Shown: positions 9,964 to 19,144, numbered from the stretch's first letter. The stretch is DNA of 64,000 nucleotides from Pseudomonas migulae (GCF_024169315.1 NZ_JALJWR010000001.1:62001-126000); one strand, 5' to 3'. Numbers and translations: made by a program. Notes: generated by a model not told the origin, from the sequence alone.

Positions 9964-9992
9964 CCGGGGCGAGCCTACAGTGCTCGCCCCGG
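9964..9992. terminator. Hairpin between the RTX gene and catR (likely bidirectional)
   Basis: CCGGGGCGAGC and its exact complement GCTCGCCCCGG form an 11-bp stem with a 7-base loop, 16 bases after the RTX stop and overlapping the 3' end of convergent catR. There is no T-tract, so intrinsic termination would be weak; mRNA end protection is an alternative. Confidence 0.6.
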
Positions 9993-10886
9993 GTTGCTTG
10001 AGACCGCTTGCGGCAACAGCTCATCAATCATCCGCAAACAATGATTCAACCCCGGCGAGACATCACCCACGCGCCGGCTAAGGATGATAGGCGAAGTTGC
10101 GTTGTCTTCCAGCAGCGGCGTGAAACCGATGTCGTCACGGTGCAGTAATTGCACCGAGGCCGGCACCAGCGTGACCCCGATTCCTGCACCTACCAGGCCA
10201 ATCGCCGTTTGCAGCTCGTTGGTCCATTGCGCCACATGGATGCTCACGCCATAGGATTCGAACAAGGCAATCACATGGTCGGCGTAGCTCGGGCGCGGGT
10301 TGCCGGGGTACAAAACGAAGGGTTCCTTCGCCAGGTCGCGGAGGCTGATCGGCCCGGCCAGCAAGGGATGGCCGGCGGGCAGGGCGGCGACCAGGCGGTC
10401 TTCGGTCAAAACAGTCTGGATGATGGCCGGGTCGTCGATGCGGATCCGTCCGAAACCGATGTCGATCCGTCCGGCCTTGAGCGCCTGCACCTGTTGCAGT
10501 GTGGTCATTTCCGAGAGCCCCAGTTCAAGCTCAAGAGGTTCACCGCTGCGCAAACGGCGGATCAGTTCTGGCAGCACGCCATAGAGTGTCGACGGCGCAA
10601 AACCGATGCCCAGCCAGGTTTTTTCACCCAGACCAATTCGTCGCGTGTTGTCGCAGACCTTGCCCAGTTGCTCGAGCAGGGCGGTGGAATGCTCATGGAA
10701 GAACCGCCCGGCGTCGGTCAGCTTCAGCGGCCGCCCGCGCTCCAGCAGTAACACCCCGAGTTCGTCTTCCAGCTGCTGAATCTGCCGGCTCAGCGGTGGC
10801 TGGGCGATGTGCAGCAATTCAGCGGCGCGGGTGAAGTTGAGGGTTTGAGCCAACACCTGAAAATACCGCAGGTGACGCAGTTCCAT
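9975..10886 (-). CDS. catR: LysR-type activator of the catechol branch, CatR
   Basis: A 303-residue LysR regulator of the CatR/BenM/ClcR group. The winged helix-turn-helix covers residues 1-60 (MELRHLRYFQVLAQTLNFTRAAELLHIAQPPLSRQIQQLE), with the typical inducer-binding domain after residue 90. In this subfamily cis,cis-muconate is the inducer and the target is the divergent catBCA operon. The divergent position 127 bp from catB, and an ATAC-N7-GTAT dyad between the two genes, support this role strongly. The ATG at 10886 is the natural start. Its 3' end shares a hairpin with the convergent RTX gene. Confidence 0.93.
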   Translation of the reverse strand: MELRHLRYFQVLAQTLNFTRAAELLHIAQPPLSRQIQQLEDELGVLLLERGRPLKLTDAGRFFHEHSTALLEQLGKVCDNTRRIGLGEKTWLGIGFAPSTLYGVLPELIRRLRSGEPLELELGLSEMTTLQQVQALKAGRIDIGFGRIRIDDPAIIQTVLTEDRLVAALPAGHPLLAGPISLRDLAKEPFVLYPGNPRPSYADHVIALFESYGVSIHVAQWTNELQTAIGLVGAGIGVTLVPASVQLLHRDDIGFTPLLEDNATSPIILSRRVGDVSPGLNHCLRMIDELLPQAVSSNPGRAL

Positions 10887-10912
10887 GGGGCCTCCGCTAA
10901 TAAATCAGTTTC

Positions 10913-10927
10913 ATACCTTTAAGGTAT
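10913..10927. promoter_or_regulatory. CatR operator, ATAC-N7-GTAT
   Basis: ATACCTT-T-AAGGTAT is a perfect 7-bp inverted repeat around one base, fitting the ATAC-N7-GTAT consensus known for CatR/BenM-type regulators. It lies between divergent catR (start 10886) and catB (start 11014), where it can control both genes. Confidence 0.82.
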
Positions 10928-11013
10928 CAAGTCAGACCAATTCTATATTGGCTTCCCGAAAAAAGCCGTACCAGAATCGGTTGCAGAACTTTAAGAACCT
11001 GACGGGTATCGCC

Positions 11014-12162
11014 ATGCTTGACACTGCCATTGAATCGATCGAGACGATCATCGTCGATCTGCCGACCATCCGCCCGCACAAGCTGGCGATGCACACCATG
11101 CAGAACCAGACCCTGGTGATCATTCGCGTGCGGTGCGCCGATGGCATTGAAGGCATTGGCGAATCCACCACTATCGGTGGCCTGGCTTACGGCAATGAAA
11201 GCCCGGACAGCATCAAGACCAACATCGACCGGCATTTCGCGCCGCTGTTGCTGGGCCAGGACAGCGCCAACGTGAACGCCGCGATGTTGCGCCTGGAACG
11301 CAGCATCCGAGGCAACACGTTCGCCAAGTCAGGTATCGAAACCGCGTTGCTCGACGCCCAGGGCAAACGCCTCGGCCTGCCGGTCAGCGAACTGTTGGGC
11401 GGACGGGTTCGCGATGCACTGCCGGTGGCGTGGACCCTGGCCAGTGGCGACACCGACAAGGACATCGCCGAAGCGGAAAAAATGCTCGACCTGCGTCGCC
11501 ATCGCATCTTCAAACTGAAAATCGGTGCCGGCGAAGTCAACCGCGACCTGGCCCACGTCATCGCGATCAAGAAAGCCTTGGGCGATCGCGCCAGCGTGCG
11601 GGTCGATGTCAATCAGGCCTGGGACGAAGCGGTCGCGCTGCGTGCCTGCCGGATCCTCGGCACCAACGGCATCGACCTGATCGAACAGCCTATTTCGCGC
11701 AACAACCGCGCCGGCATGGCGCGCTTGAACGCCATGAGTCCGGCGCCGATCATGGCCGACGAATCCATCGAGTGCGTGGAAGACGCGTTCAACCTGGCCC
11801 GTGAAGGTGCCGCTTCGGTGTTCGCCCTGAAGATCGCCAAGAACGGCGGCCCGCGTGCCGTGTTGCGCACCGCAGCGATTGCCGAAGCGGCCGGCATTGG
11901 CCTGTATGGCGGCACCATGCTTGAAGGCGGTATCGGCACCCTGGCGTCGGCCCATGCGTTTGTCACGCTGAACAAACTGGCGTGGGACACCGAGCTGTTC
12001 GGCCCGCTGCTGCTGACCGAAGACATCCTCAGCGAGCCGCTGGTCTATCGCGATTTCGAACTGCACGTGCCGAAAACCCCGGGCCTGGGCCTGAGCATCG
12101 ATGAAGAACGCCTGGCGTTCTTCCGCCGCGATAAAACCTCTACTGCCATTCATCTAGCCTGA
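11014..12162 (+). CDS. catB: Muconate cycloisomerase I
   Basis: A 382-residue enolase-superfamily enzyme converting cis,cis-muconate to (+)-muconolactone in the cytoplasm (catechol ortho pathway). The KxK catalytic motif falls at K167 and K169 (FKLKIG), matching the numbering known for the Pseudomonas enzyme. Downstream come VDVNQAWDE and DLIEQP, carrying acidic metal ligands, and ADESIE. The start at 11014 (MLDTAIESIETIIVDLP) is chosen because homologous proteins begin this way; an in-frame ATG upstream at 10885 would overlap the catR promoter region. It is first in catBCA, 10 bp before catC. Confidence 0.95.
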   Translation: MLDTAIESIETIIVDLPTIRPHKLAMHTMQNQTLVIIRVRCADGIEGIGESTTIGGLAYGNESPDSIKTNIDRHFAPLLLGQDSANVNAAMLRLERSIRGNTFAKSGIETALLDAQGKRLGLPVSELLGGRVRDALPVAWTLASGDTDKDIAEAEKMLDLRRHRIFKLKIGAGEVNRDLAHVIAIKKALGDRASVRVDVNQAWDEAVALRACRILGTNGIDLIEQPISRNNRAGMARLNAMSPAPIMADESIECVEDAFNLAREGAASVFALKIAKNGGPRAVLRTAAIAEAAGIGLYGGTMLEGGIGTLASAHAFVTLNKLAWDTELFGPLLLTEDILSEPLVYRDFELHVPKTPGLGLSIDEERLAFFRRDKTSTAIHLA

Positions 12163-12172
12163 GGAGAGCCTT

Positions 12173-12463
12173 ATGCTGTTCCACGTAAAAATGACCGTGA
12201 ACCTGCCGGTCGACATGAATCCTGAAGCCGCCGCCCGATTGAAGGCTGACGAAAAAGCCCTGGCCCAGCGCCTGCAAGAGCAGGGCAAGTGGCGTCACCT
12301 GTGGCGCATCGCCGGGCTCTATGCCAATTACAGCGTGTTCGATGTCGACAGCGTCCAGGAGCTGCACGACCTGCTGATGCAATTGCCGCTGTACCCGTAC
12401 ATGGCGATCGAAGTCACCGCGATGTGCCGGCATCCTTCTTCCATCCGCGAGGATGACCGCTGA
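12173..12463 (+). CDS. catC: Muconolactone delta-isomerase
   Basis: A 96-residue protein matching the usual CatC length. It isomerises muconolactone to 3-oxoadipate enol-lactone. It begins MLFHVKMTVNLPVDM and contains the characteristic GKWRHLWRIAGLYANYSVFDV segment and the PLYPYM stretch of this decameric family. It is the middle gene of catBCA, with a GAGGAG-type ribosome site just upstream of 12173. Nothing is unusual. Confidence 0.97.
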   Translation: MLFHVKMTVNLPVDMNPEAAARLKADEKALAQRLQEQGKWRHLWRIAGLYANYSVFDVDSVQELHDLLMQLPLYPYMAIEVTAMCRHPSSIREDDR

Positions 12464-12514
12464 ACCCAGCCTGTTCAGTTCGCCACGCTAATAATTACAA
12501 GATGAGGAACCACC

Positions 12515-13444
12515 ATGAACGTCAAGATTTCCCACACTGCCAGCGCCCAGAAATTTCTCGAAGAGGCCAGCGGCCTGCTCAATGACGGCGGCAACCCACG
12601 GGTCAAGGCACTGATCTACCGCATCCTGCGCGACTCGGTGAACATCATCGAAGACCTCGCCGTGACCCCGGAAGAATTCTGGAAAGCCGTCAACTACCTC
12701 AACGTGCTGGGTGCGCGCCAGGAAGCCGGTTTGTTGGTGGCCGGGATTGGCCTGGAACATTACCTGGACCTGCTGATGGACGCCGAAGACGAGCAGGCCG
12801 GCAAGGCCGGCGGCACGCCGCGGACCATCGAAGGGCCGCTGTACGTGGCCGGTGCACCGTTGTCCCAGGGCGAAGCGCGTCTGGATGATGGCGTCGATCC
12901 GGGTGTCACGCTGTTCATGCAGGGCCGGGTGTTCAATACCGCCGGCGAACCGTTGGCCGGCGCCGTGGTGGATGTCTGGCACGCCAATACTGGCGGCACT
13001 TATTCGTACTTCGACACCACGCAATCGGAGTTCAACCTGCGTCGCCGTATCGTCACCGATGCCGAGGGCCGTTACCGTTTCCGCAGCATCGTGCCGTCGG
13101 GCTACGGTTGCCCACCGGACGGTCCGACCCAGCAACTGCTCGATCAACTGGGCCGTCACGGCCAGCGCCCGGCGCACGTGCACTTCTTCATCTCGGCGCC
13201 GGATCATCGTCACCTGACCACCCAGATCAACCTCGACGGCGATCAATACCTGCACGACGATTTTGCCTATGCCACCCGTGACGAACTGATCGCGAAAATC
13301 ACCTTCAGCGATGATCAGGCGCGTGCGGCGGCCTATGGTGTGAGCGGGCGCTTTGCCGAGATCGAATTCGATTTCACCCTGCAATCGTCCGCCCAGCCTG
13401 AAGAGCAGCAGCGTCACGAGCGGGTTCGCGCACTCGAGGACTGA
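12515..13444 (+). CDS. catA: Catechol 1,2-dioxygenase
   Basis: A 309-residue intradiol ring-cleavage dioxygenase turning catechol into cis,cis-muconate. The non-heme Fe(III) ligands are readable: Y163 (GGTYSYFD), Y197 (PSGYGCP), H221 and H223 (RPAHVHFF). The N-terminal ~100 residues form the helical dimerisation domain expected for the CatA subfamily. It is last in the catBCA operon, after a 51-bp gap from catC with a GATGAGGA ribosome site. The product feeds catB, so the operon covers three consecutive steps. Confidence 0.97.
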   Translation: MNVKISHTASAQKFLEEASGLLNDGGNPRVKALIYRILRDSVNIIEDLAVTPEEFWKAVNYLNVLGARQEAGLLVAGIGLEHYLDLLMDAEDEQAGKAGGTPRTIEGPLYVAGAPLSQGEARLDDGVDPGVTLFMQGRVFNTAGEPLAGAVVDVWHANTGGTYSYFDTTQSEFNLRRRIVTDAEGRYRFRSIVPSGYGCPPDGPTQQLLDQLGRHGQRPAHVHFFISAPDHRHLTTQINLDGDQYLHDDFAYATRDELIAKITFSDDQARAAAYGVSGRFAEIEFDFTLQSSAQPEEQQRHERVRALED

Positions 13445-13484
13445 TGTATCAGCTTCAATATCAACGTTGACTGACATACCGCTC

Positions 13485-13568
13485 TCGCGAGCAAGCCCGC
13501 TCCCACAATTAACCGCGTTCGCTCTGGAGAAACACGGTCGAATGTGGGAGCGGGCTTGCCCGCGAAAG
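13485..13568. repeat. REP doublet between catA and benR
   Basis: Two inverted copies of the Pseudomonas REP core: TCGCGAGCAAGCCCGCTCCC at 13485 and GTGGGAGCGGGCTTGCCCGC near 13544, separated by about 37 bp. They lie between the catA stop and benR and may end or stabilise the catBCA transcript. Confidence 0.88.
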
Positions 13569-13654
13569 GGGCCGGAACATTCCACATGTCGGTCCACTGA
13601 CACACTGCTGCAGACACTGCCTTAGAATGCCCCGACGCACCCTATAACAACAAC

Positions 13655-14626
13655 GTGAGTGACCCGATGATGCAAGCGCAACTGTTGAGTCAGCGCAGCT
13701 CCGTATTCGACCATGCCGACCCATACGCGGTGTCGGGTTACGTCAATCAGCATGTCGGTAATCATTGCATCCTCATGCCCCGGGCCGGGCGACCGCTGGC
13801 CAGTCTAAATCACTGCAAATTTGCCAGTCTCGACCTGTGCCGCATCAGCTACGGCGGCAGCGTTCGCGTCACCTCCGGCGCGCTGGAAACCATCTATCAC
13901 CTGCAAGTGCTGCTGCGCGGCAATTGCCTGTGGCGCGGTCACGGTCAGGAACATTACTTCGCCCCCGGCGAGTTGCTGCTGATCAACCCCGACGATCCGG
14001 TGGACCTGACGTACTCCGACGATTGCGAAAAATTCATCCTCAAAGTCCCGACGTCATTGCTGGAATCGGTCTGCGATGAGCAACGTTGGCGGTATCCGAC
14101 GCAGGGCGTGCGATTCCTGGAGAACCGTTACCAGCTCAATGAGCTGGAAGGGTTTGTCGGCCTGCTGGCGATGATTTGCCAGGAAGCCGAAGCCACCGAG
14201 CAGATTCCCAAAGTGCAGGAACACTACGCACAGATCATCGTCAGCAAGATGCTCAGCCTGATGCAGACCAACGTCAGCCGCATCAGCCTTGGCTCACAGA
14301 CGGCAACGTTCGAGGTGATCGCCGACTACATTGCGCGCAACCTCAAGCAGGACATCGACAGCGAAGAACTGGCGCGCCAGGCACGGATGAGCCTGCGTTC
14401 GCTGTACGGCTTGTTCGAACGCAATGCCGGCACCACGCCGAAAAACTACATCCGGCAGAAACGCCTGGAGCGCATCAATGCGTGCCTGATCGACCCGACC
14501 TGCAATGTGCGGAACGTCACTGAGGTGGCGATGGATTATGGGTTTCTGCATTTGGGGCGGTTCTCCGACAATTACCGCAAACAGTTCGGCGAATTGCCCT
14601 CCGACACCCTCAAGCGCCGCCTCTGA
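13655..14626 (+). CDS. benR: AraC/XylS-family activator of benzoate genes, BenR
   Basis: A 323-residue AraC-family activator. The N-terminal half is the effector-binding domain (AraC_binding_2 type). The C-terminal ~100 residues hold two helix-turn-helix units (DSEELARQARMSLRSLYGLF and VTEVAMDYGFLHLGRFSDNY followed by YRKQFGELPS). BenR responds to benzoate and activates benABC; XylS is its plasmid relative. It lies directly upstream of benA, and the gap before benA carries two XylS/BenR half-site repeats. The gene has its own promoter space after the REP doublet. Confidence 0.93.
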   Translation: MSDPMMQAQLLSQRSSVFDHADPYAVSGYVNQHVGNHCILMPRAGRPLASLNHCKFASLDLCRISYGGSVRVTSGALETIYHLQVLLRGNCLWRGHGQEHYFAPGELLLINPDDPVDLTYSDDCEKFILKVPTSLLESVCDEQRWRYPTQGVRFLENRYQLNELEGFVGLLAMICQEAEATEQIPKVQEHYAQIIVSKMLSLMQTNVSRISLGSQTATFEVIADYIARNLKQDIDSEELARQARMSLRSLYGLFERNAGTTPKNYIRQKRLERINACLIDPTCNVRNVTEVAMDYGFLHLGRFSDNYRKQFGELPSDTLKRRL

Positions 14627-14651
14627 CTGATACCAGAGAGCGACGCATCAC

Positions 14652-14801
14652 CTGTGGCGAGGGGATTTGGCGACACGTCGCACCGCCCCGTTGGGCTGTG
14701 AAGCGGCCCCTGTTTTTCCAGCCACACCGCGTCTAATGGATTACGACGGCTTCGCCGCCGAGCGGGGCGGTGCGACGTTTCGCTAAATTCCCTAGCCACA
14801 G
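14652..14801. repeat. 150-bp inverted repeat between benR and benA
   Basis: The left arm (CTGTGGCGAGGGGATTTGG onwards, 14652-14690) pairs with the right arm (GGGGCGGTGCGACG... to CCTAGCCACAG, about 14763-14801) with few mismatches, leaving a ~70-bp central region. It is a dispersed-palindrome type distinct from the GTGGGAGCGGGC REP, sits just upstream of the benA promoter and is likely mobile in origin. Confidence 0.75.
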
Positions 14802-14846
14802 TCTCGCAAGTTCGACAGCTGCTACGTGTACGTGCGCATCACCTGC

Positions 14847-14909
14847 TGCACTAAACGGATAAAGGTCTGCACCCAGCGGATAGTCCACCCCATTGCCCCG
14901 TCCTAGCAT
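14847..14909 (+). promoter_or_regulatory. benA promoter with two BenR/XylS boxes
   Basis: Two direct repeats of TGCA-N6-GGATA lie at 14847-14861 and 14868-14882, exactly 21 bp apart. A TAGCAT -10-like hexamer at 14904 follows 21 bp after the second box. From memory the XylS-dependent Pm promoter has the same 21-bp repeat period and 21-bp box-to-(-10) distance, with the second box touching the -35. The benA start is at 14947. Confidence 0.85.
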
Positions 14910-14946
14910 GAGCCTTGCCTGAACAATAACAATGGAGGCGGCGGCC

Positions 14947-16311
14947 ATGACCCTGCGACCCGAATATCTTCACTCCCTGCTTGAGGACGATCCAGAACAA
15001 GGAATCTATCGCTGCAAGCGCGAGATGTTCACCGACCCACGGCTGTTCGATCTCGAGATGGAACACATCTTCGAAGGCAACTGGCTGTACCTGGCGCACG
15101 AAAGCCAGATCCCCAACAAAAACGACTTCTACACCACCACCATGGGGCGCCAGTCGATCTTCATCGCGCGCAACAAGGACGGTGAACTCAACGCTTTCCT
15201 CAACGCCTGCAGTCACCGTGGCGCGACGCTCTGCCGGCACAAGTCCGGCAACAAGAGCTCGTACACCTGCCCGTTCCATGGCTGGACGTTCAACAACTCC
15301 GGCAAGCTGCTGAAGGTCAAAGACCCGGCCGCGGCCGGCTATCCGGCGAGCTTCAACTGCGAAGGGTCCCACGACCTGACCAAAGTCGCGCGGTTCGAAT
15401 CCTATCGCGGCTTCCTGTTCGGCAGCCTGAAGGCGGATGTCCTGCCGCTGGTCGAGCACCTGGGCGAGTCGGCGAAGATCATCGACATGATCGTCGACCA
15501 GTCCGCCGATGGCCTGGAAGTGCTGCGCGGTTCCTCCAGCTATATCTACGAAGGCAACTGGAAACTCACCGCCGAAAACGGTGCTGACGGCTATCACGTG
15601 AGCTCGGTGCACTGGAACTACGCCGCCACCCAGAACCAGCGCAAGCAGCGCGAGGCCGGCGACAGCAATCCGACCATGAGCGCCGGCAGCTGGGCCAAGC
15701 AGGGCGGTGGTTTCTACTCCTTCGACAAGGGCCACATGCTGCTCTGGACCCGTTGGGCCAACCCGGAAGACCGTCCACTGTACGAACGCCGCGACGAACT
15801 GGCCGAGGATTTCGGCAAGGCTCGCGCCGACTGGATGATCGAGAACTCGCGCAACCTGTGCCTGTACCCGAACGTGTACCTGATGGACCAGTTCAGCTCG
15901 CAGATTCGCATCGCCCGGCCGATCTCGGTCAATCGCACGGAAATCACCATTTACTGCATCGCCCCGAAAGGCGAAAGCGACCACGCCCGTTCCAGCCGCA
16001 TTCGCCAGTACGAAGACTTTTTCAACGTCAGCGGCATGGCCACGCCGGACGATCTGGAGGAGTTCCGCTCGTGCCAGACCAGCTATCAGGGCAGCGTGAC
16101 CGCGTGGAACGATATGTCCCGTGGTGCCGAGCACTGGATCGAAGGCGCTGACGATGCGGCGAAGGAAATCGACCTGCATCCACTGCTCAGCGGTGTGCGC
16201 ACCGAAGACGAAGGCCTGTTCGTGCTGCAACACAAATACTGGCAGCAAACGATGCTCAAGGCGCTGGCTGCCGAAGAATCCCGGTTGATTGCAGTGGAGG
16301 CCGTGCAATGA
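14947..16311 (+). CDS. benA: Benzoate 1,2-dioxygenase, large (alpha) subunit
   Basis: A 454-residue Rieske non-heme iron oxygenase subunit that dihydroxylates benzoate to the 1,2-cis-diol acid. The [2Fe-2S] Rieske ligands are C88, H90, C108 and H111 (CSHRG and CPFHGW). The mononuclear iron region [15 protein letters not shown] around residues 215-230 holds the bridging Asp and two His ligands. The start at 14947 follows GGAG by 9 bases; an ATG at 14932 would overlap that site. It overlaps benB by 4 bp (ATGA), implying coupled translation of the alpha3-beta3 oxygenase. Confidence 0.96.
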   Translation: MTLRPEYLHSLLEDDPEQGIYRCKREMFTDPRLFDLEMEHIFEGNWLYLAHESQIPNKNDFYTTTMGRQSIFIARNKDGELNAFLNACSHRGATLCRHKSGNKSSYTCPFHGWTFNNSGKLLKVKDPAAAGYPASFNCEGSHDLTKVARFESYRGFLFGSLKADVLPLVEHLGESAKIIDMIVDQSADGLEVLRGSSSYIYEGNWKLTAENGADGYHVSSVHWNYAATQNQRKQREAGDSNPTMSAGSWAKQGGGFYSFDKGHMLLWTRWANPEDRPLYERRDELAEDFGKARADWMIENSRNLCLYPNVYLMDQFSSQIRIARPISVNRTEITIYCIAPKGESDHARSSRIRQYEDFFNVSGMATPDDLEEFRSCQTSYQGSVTAWNDMSRGAEHWIEGADDAAKEIDLHPLLSGVRTEDEGLFVLQHKYWQQTMLKALAAEESRLIAVEAVQ

Positions 16312-16796
16312 CGATTACCTACGACAGCGTTCGCGACTTCCTCTACCGCGAAGCCCGTTACCTCGATGACCGGCAGTGGGACGAATGGCTGGAGTTGTAC
16401 GCCCCGGACGCGACGTTCTGGATGCCGTCCTGGGACGACAACGACGAGCTGACCGAAGACCCGCAGCGGGAAATCTCGCTGATCTGGTACGGCAACCGCA
16501 CCGGTCTGGAAGACCGCGTCTTCCGCATCAAGACCGAGCGTTCCAGCGCTACGGTGCCGGACACCCGTACCTCTCACAACATCAGCAACATCGAGCTGCT
16601 GGAACAGGTCGATGGCCTCTGCAAGGTGCGCTTCAACTGGCACACCCTGAGCTTTCGCTACAAGACCGTCGACAGCTATTTCGGCAGCAGTTTCTACACC
16701 CTTGATGTGCGCGGCGAGAACCCGCTGATCAAGGCCAAGAAAGTGATCCTGAAGAACGACTACGTTCGCCAGGTCATCGATGTTTACCACCTGTGA
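16308..16796 (+). CDS. benB: Benzoate 1,2-dioxygenase, small (beta) subunit
   Basis: A 162-residue NTF2-fold ring-hydroxylating dioxygenase beta subunit. The N-terminal helix region ([20 protein letters not shown]) and the TFWMPSW segment are diagnostic. It has no cofactor ligands and plays a structural role in the hexameric oxygenase. Its start overlaps the benA stop, and benC begins 11 bp after its stop. Confidence 0.96.
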   Translation: MTITYDSVRDFLYREARYLDDRQWDEWLELYAPDATFWMPSWDDNDELTEDPQREISLIWYGNRTGLEDRVFRIKTERSSATVPDTRTSHNISNIELLEQVDGLCKVRFNWHTLSFRYKTVDSYFGSSFYTLDVRGENPLIKAKKVILKNDYVRQVIDVYHL

Positions 16797-16806
16797 GGCG
16801 GCCGTC

Positions 16807-17820
16807 ATGACTCATACCATCGCATTCAATTTCGAAGACGGCGTCACCCGGTTCATCGACGCCAATGTGGGCGAAACCGTGGCCGATGCCGCGTATCGCC
16901 AGGGCATCAACATTCCGCTGGATTGCCGAGACGGCGCCTGCGGTACTTGCAAGTGTTTTGCCGAGGCCGGCCGCTACGACCTGGGCGAGGAATACATCGA
17001 AGACGCCCTCACGGCGGACGAAGCCGAGCAGGGTTTTGTCCTGACCTGCCAGATGCGCGCCCAGAGCGATTGCGTGGTGCGGGTGCCAGCCTCCTCGGAG
17101 GTCTGCCGCACGCAACAGGCCAGTTTTGAAGCGACCATCAGCGCCGTGCGCCAGTTGTCCGACAGCACCATCGCGTTGTCGATCAAGGGTGAGGCGCTGA
17201 GCAAACTGGCGTTCCTGCCGGGGCAGTACGTGAACCTCGGGATTCCCGGCAGCGAGCAGACTCGCGCTTATTCCTTCAGTTCGTTGCAGCGTGACGGCGA
17301 AGTCAGTTTCCTCATCCGCAACGTCCCCGGCGGCTTGATGAGCAGCTTTCTGACCGGCATGGCCAAGGCCGGCGACAGCATGAGCCTGGCCGGGCCGTTG
17401 GGCAGTTTTTATCTGCGTGACATTCGTCGACCACTGTTGCTGCTGGCCGGTGGTACTGGCCTGGCGCCGTTCACCGCGATGCTGGAAAAAATCGCCGAGC
17501 AGGGCAGTGAGCATCCGCTGCACCTGATCTACGGCGTGACCAACGATTTCGATCTGGTGGAAATGGATCGACTCGAAGCCTTCGCCGCGCGCATCCCGAA
17601 TTTCAGCTTCAGCGCCTGCGTGGCCAGCCCCGACAGTCAGCACCCGCTCAAGGGCTACGTGACCCAGCACATCGAGCCGAAGCATTTGAACGATGGCGAC
17701 GTCGATGTCTACCTGTGCGGCCCGCCGCCGATGGTCGAGGCAGTCAGCCAATACATTCGCGAACAAGGCATCGCGCCGGTGAATTTCTACTACGAAAAAT
17801 TTGCCGCCAGCGCTGCATGA
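16807..17820 (+). CDS. benC: Benzoate 1,2-dioxygenase electron-transfer reductase
   Basis: A 337-residue single-chain reductase passing electrons from NADH to the BenAB Rieske centre. The N-terminal ~95 residues are a plant-type [2Fe-2S] ferredoxin (CRDGACGTCKC plus a later Cys in LTCQM). A ferredoxin-NADP reductase FAD domain follows (RAYSFSS), then an NAD domain (GGTGLAPFTAML and CGPPPMVEAV). The ATG at 16807 is preferred because it starts the ferredoxin fold directly; an in-frame ATG at 16780 lies inside benB. A 175-bp gap containing a REP element separates it from benD. Confidence 0.96.
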   Translation: MTHTIAFNFEDGVTRFIDANVGETVADAAYRQGINIPLDCRDGACGTCKCFAEAGRYDLGEEYIEDALTADEAEQGFVLTCQMRAQSDCVVRVPASSEVCRTQQASFEATISAVRQLSDSTIALSIKGEALSKLAFLPGQYVNLGIPGSEQTRAYSFSSLQRDGEVSFLIRNVPGGLMSSFLTGMAKAGDSMSLAGPLGSFYLRDIRRPLLLLAGGTGLAPFTAMLEKIAEQGSEHPLHLIYGVTNDFDLVEMDRLEAFAARIPNFSFSACVASPDSQHPLKGYVTQHIEPKHLNDGDVDVYLCGPPPMVEAVSQYIREQGIAPVNFYYEKFAASAA

Positions 17821-17873
17821 GTCGCGCACCGGGAGCGGGGATGTACACAAAACCCGCCCTCGACACAGATCCA

Positions 17874-17965
17874 GTGTGGGAGCGGGCTTGCTCGCGAAGA
17901 CGTCGTGTCAGTCAGCATCCTTGTCGCCTGACACGACGCCTTCGCGAGCAAGCCCGCTCCCACAG
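17874..17965. repeat. REP doublet inside the ben operon (benC-benD)
   Basis: TGTGGGAGCGGGCTTGCTCG on the left pairs with CGAGCAAGCCCGCTCCCACA on the right. A secondary inverted repeat inside it (GTCGTGTCA / TGACACGAC) makes a ~92-bp near-continuous hairpin. It ends about 30 bp before the benD ATG. Confidence 0.9.
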
Positions 17966-17995
17966 TTGACCGGCTTCCGTCGTCACGAGGTACAC

Positions 17996-18769
17996 ATGAA
18001 CAGATTTCACGAAAAAATCGCGCTGATCACTGGCGCTGCGCAAGGCATCGGCCGGCGCGTCGCCGAGCGCATGGCAGCGGAAGGGGCACGGTTGATTCTG
18101 GTCGATCGCTCCAAGCTGGTATTCGAGGTGCAACAGCAGTTGGCCCAGCACAGCCAGGTGTTGGCGCTAACCGCCGATCTTGAACAGTACGCCGAATGCA
18201 GCCGGGTGATGCAAACCGCCATCGAGCGTTTCGGGCGTCTCGACATCCTCATCAACAATGTCGGCGGGACGATCTGGGCCAAGCCGTTCGAACACTACGA
18301 AGCGCAGCAGATAGAGGCCGAAGTTCGTCGCTCGCTGTTCCCTACGCTGTGGTGCTGCCATGCCGCGTTGCCGTTCATGCTGGAGCAGGGCAGTGGCGCC
18401 ATCGTCAACGTGTCGTCCATCGCCACCCGCAGCATCAACCGCGTGCCGTACGGCGCGGCGAAGGGCGGGGTGAATGCGCTGACCACTTGCCTGGCGTTCG
18501 AAACCGCAGGCCGGGGCGTTCGCGTCAATGCGACGGCGCCCGGTGGAACCGAAGCGCCGCCACGGCTGATTCCGCGCAACAGCGCTGAACAAAGTGCTGA
18601 GGAAAAGGTGTGGTATCAGCAGATCGTGGACCAGACGCTCGACAGCAGTCTGATGAAACGCTACGGCACGCTGGATGAACAGGCCGGCGCAATTCTGTTT
18701 CTGGCCAGCGACGAAGCGTCCTACATCACCGGCATGATCATGCCGGTGGGTGGCGGTGACCAGGGCTGA
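17996..18769 (+). CDS. benD: 1,6-dihydroxycyclohexa-2,4-diene-1-carboxylate dehydrogenase
   Basis: A 257-residue short-chain dehydrogenase converting the benzoate cis-diol to catechol with NAD+ and loss of CO2. The nucleotide-binding TGAAQGIG motif, the NNVGG segment and the catalytic S...YxxxK (NVSSIATRSINRVPYGAAKGG) are all present. The start at 17996 fits the fold and excludes an upstream in-frame stretch that merely reads through the REP. The product catechol goes to CatA. The benK/benE transporter genes common elsewhere do not follow. Confidence 0.93.
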   Translation: MNRFHEKIALITGAAQGIGRRVAERMAAEGARLILVDRSKLVFEVQQQLAQHSQVLALTADLEQYAECSRVMQTAIERFGRLDILINNVGGTIWAKPFEHYEAQQIEAEVRRSLFPTLWCCHAALPFMLEQGSGAIVNVSSIATRSINRVPYGAAKGGVNALTTCLAFETAGRGVRVNATAPGGTEAPPRLIPRNSAEQSAEEKVWYQQIVDQTLDSSLMKRYGTLDEQAGAILFLASDEASYITGMIMPVGGGDQG

Positions 18770-18781
18770 AAAAACCGAGAA

Positions 18782-19144
18782 CTACAGGCGACGCTGAAAC
18801 GCTCTGACGATTCTCAGCGTGGCGTCGCTTGTGTTCAGATTGTGCACCGCGTCCAGCGGAAACCACATGCAATCGAAGATTTCATTTTGCGGGCGCGCCT
18901 CATTCGAGTTCAGCACCGATGCCTCGTAGACATGGTGCCGGGTGCCGCCCGAATCCAGTTCCATCAGGTAGAGCAAGTCGTCGACCCCCAGTCCGGTCTC
19001 TTCCCACAGTTCGCGCATGGCCGCAGCCGCGACGGTTTCGCCGGCCTCGACCTTTCCGCCGGGCAGCGTCCAGCGACTCTTTGGCTTGCGCACCAGGAGA
19101 ATGTACCGGTCCTGCTCACAAATGACGGTTGCGCGCACTTTCAT
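18782..19144 (-). CDS. NUDIX hydrolase
   Basis: A 120-residue cytoplasmic NUDIX protein. The full NUDIX box GX5EX7REUXEEXGU is visible as [24 protein letters not shown] at about residues 29-52. It hydrolyses a nucleoside diphosphate linked to some group X; the substrate cannot be inferred. The gene is convergent with benD, 12 bp from its stop, and appears monocistronic. Confidence 0.92.
   Translation of the reverse strand: MKVRATVICEQDRYILLVRKPKSRWTLPGGKVEAGETVAAAAMRELWEETGLGVDDLLYLMELDSGGTRHHVYEASVLNSNEARPQNEIFDCMWFPLDAVHNLNTSDATLRIVRAFQRRL

Noticed and set aside
13485..13568. CRISPR-like repeats from recurring GTGGGAGCGGGCTTGC words across the window
   Set aside because: The copies are paired in inverted orientation, irregularly spaced over 60 kb, with no spacer array or cas genes; they are REP elements.
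16780..16806. Earlier in-frame start for benC
   Set aside because: It lies inside benB and adds residues before the ferredoxin fold that homologues lack.
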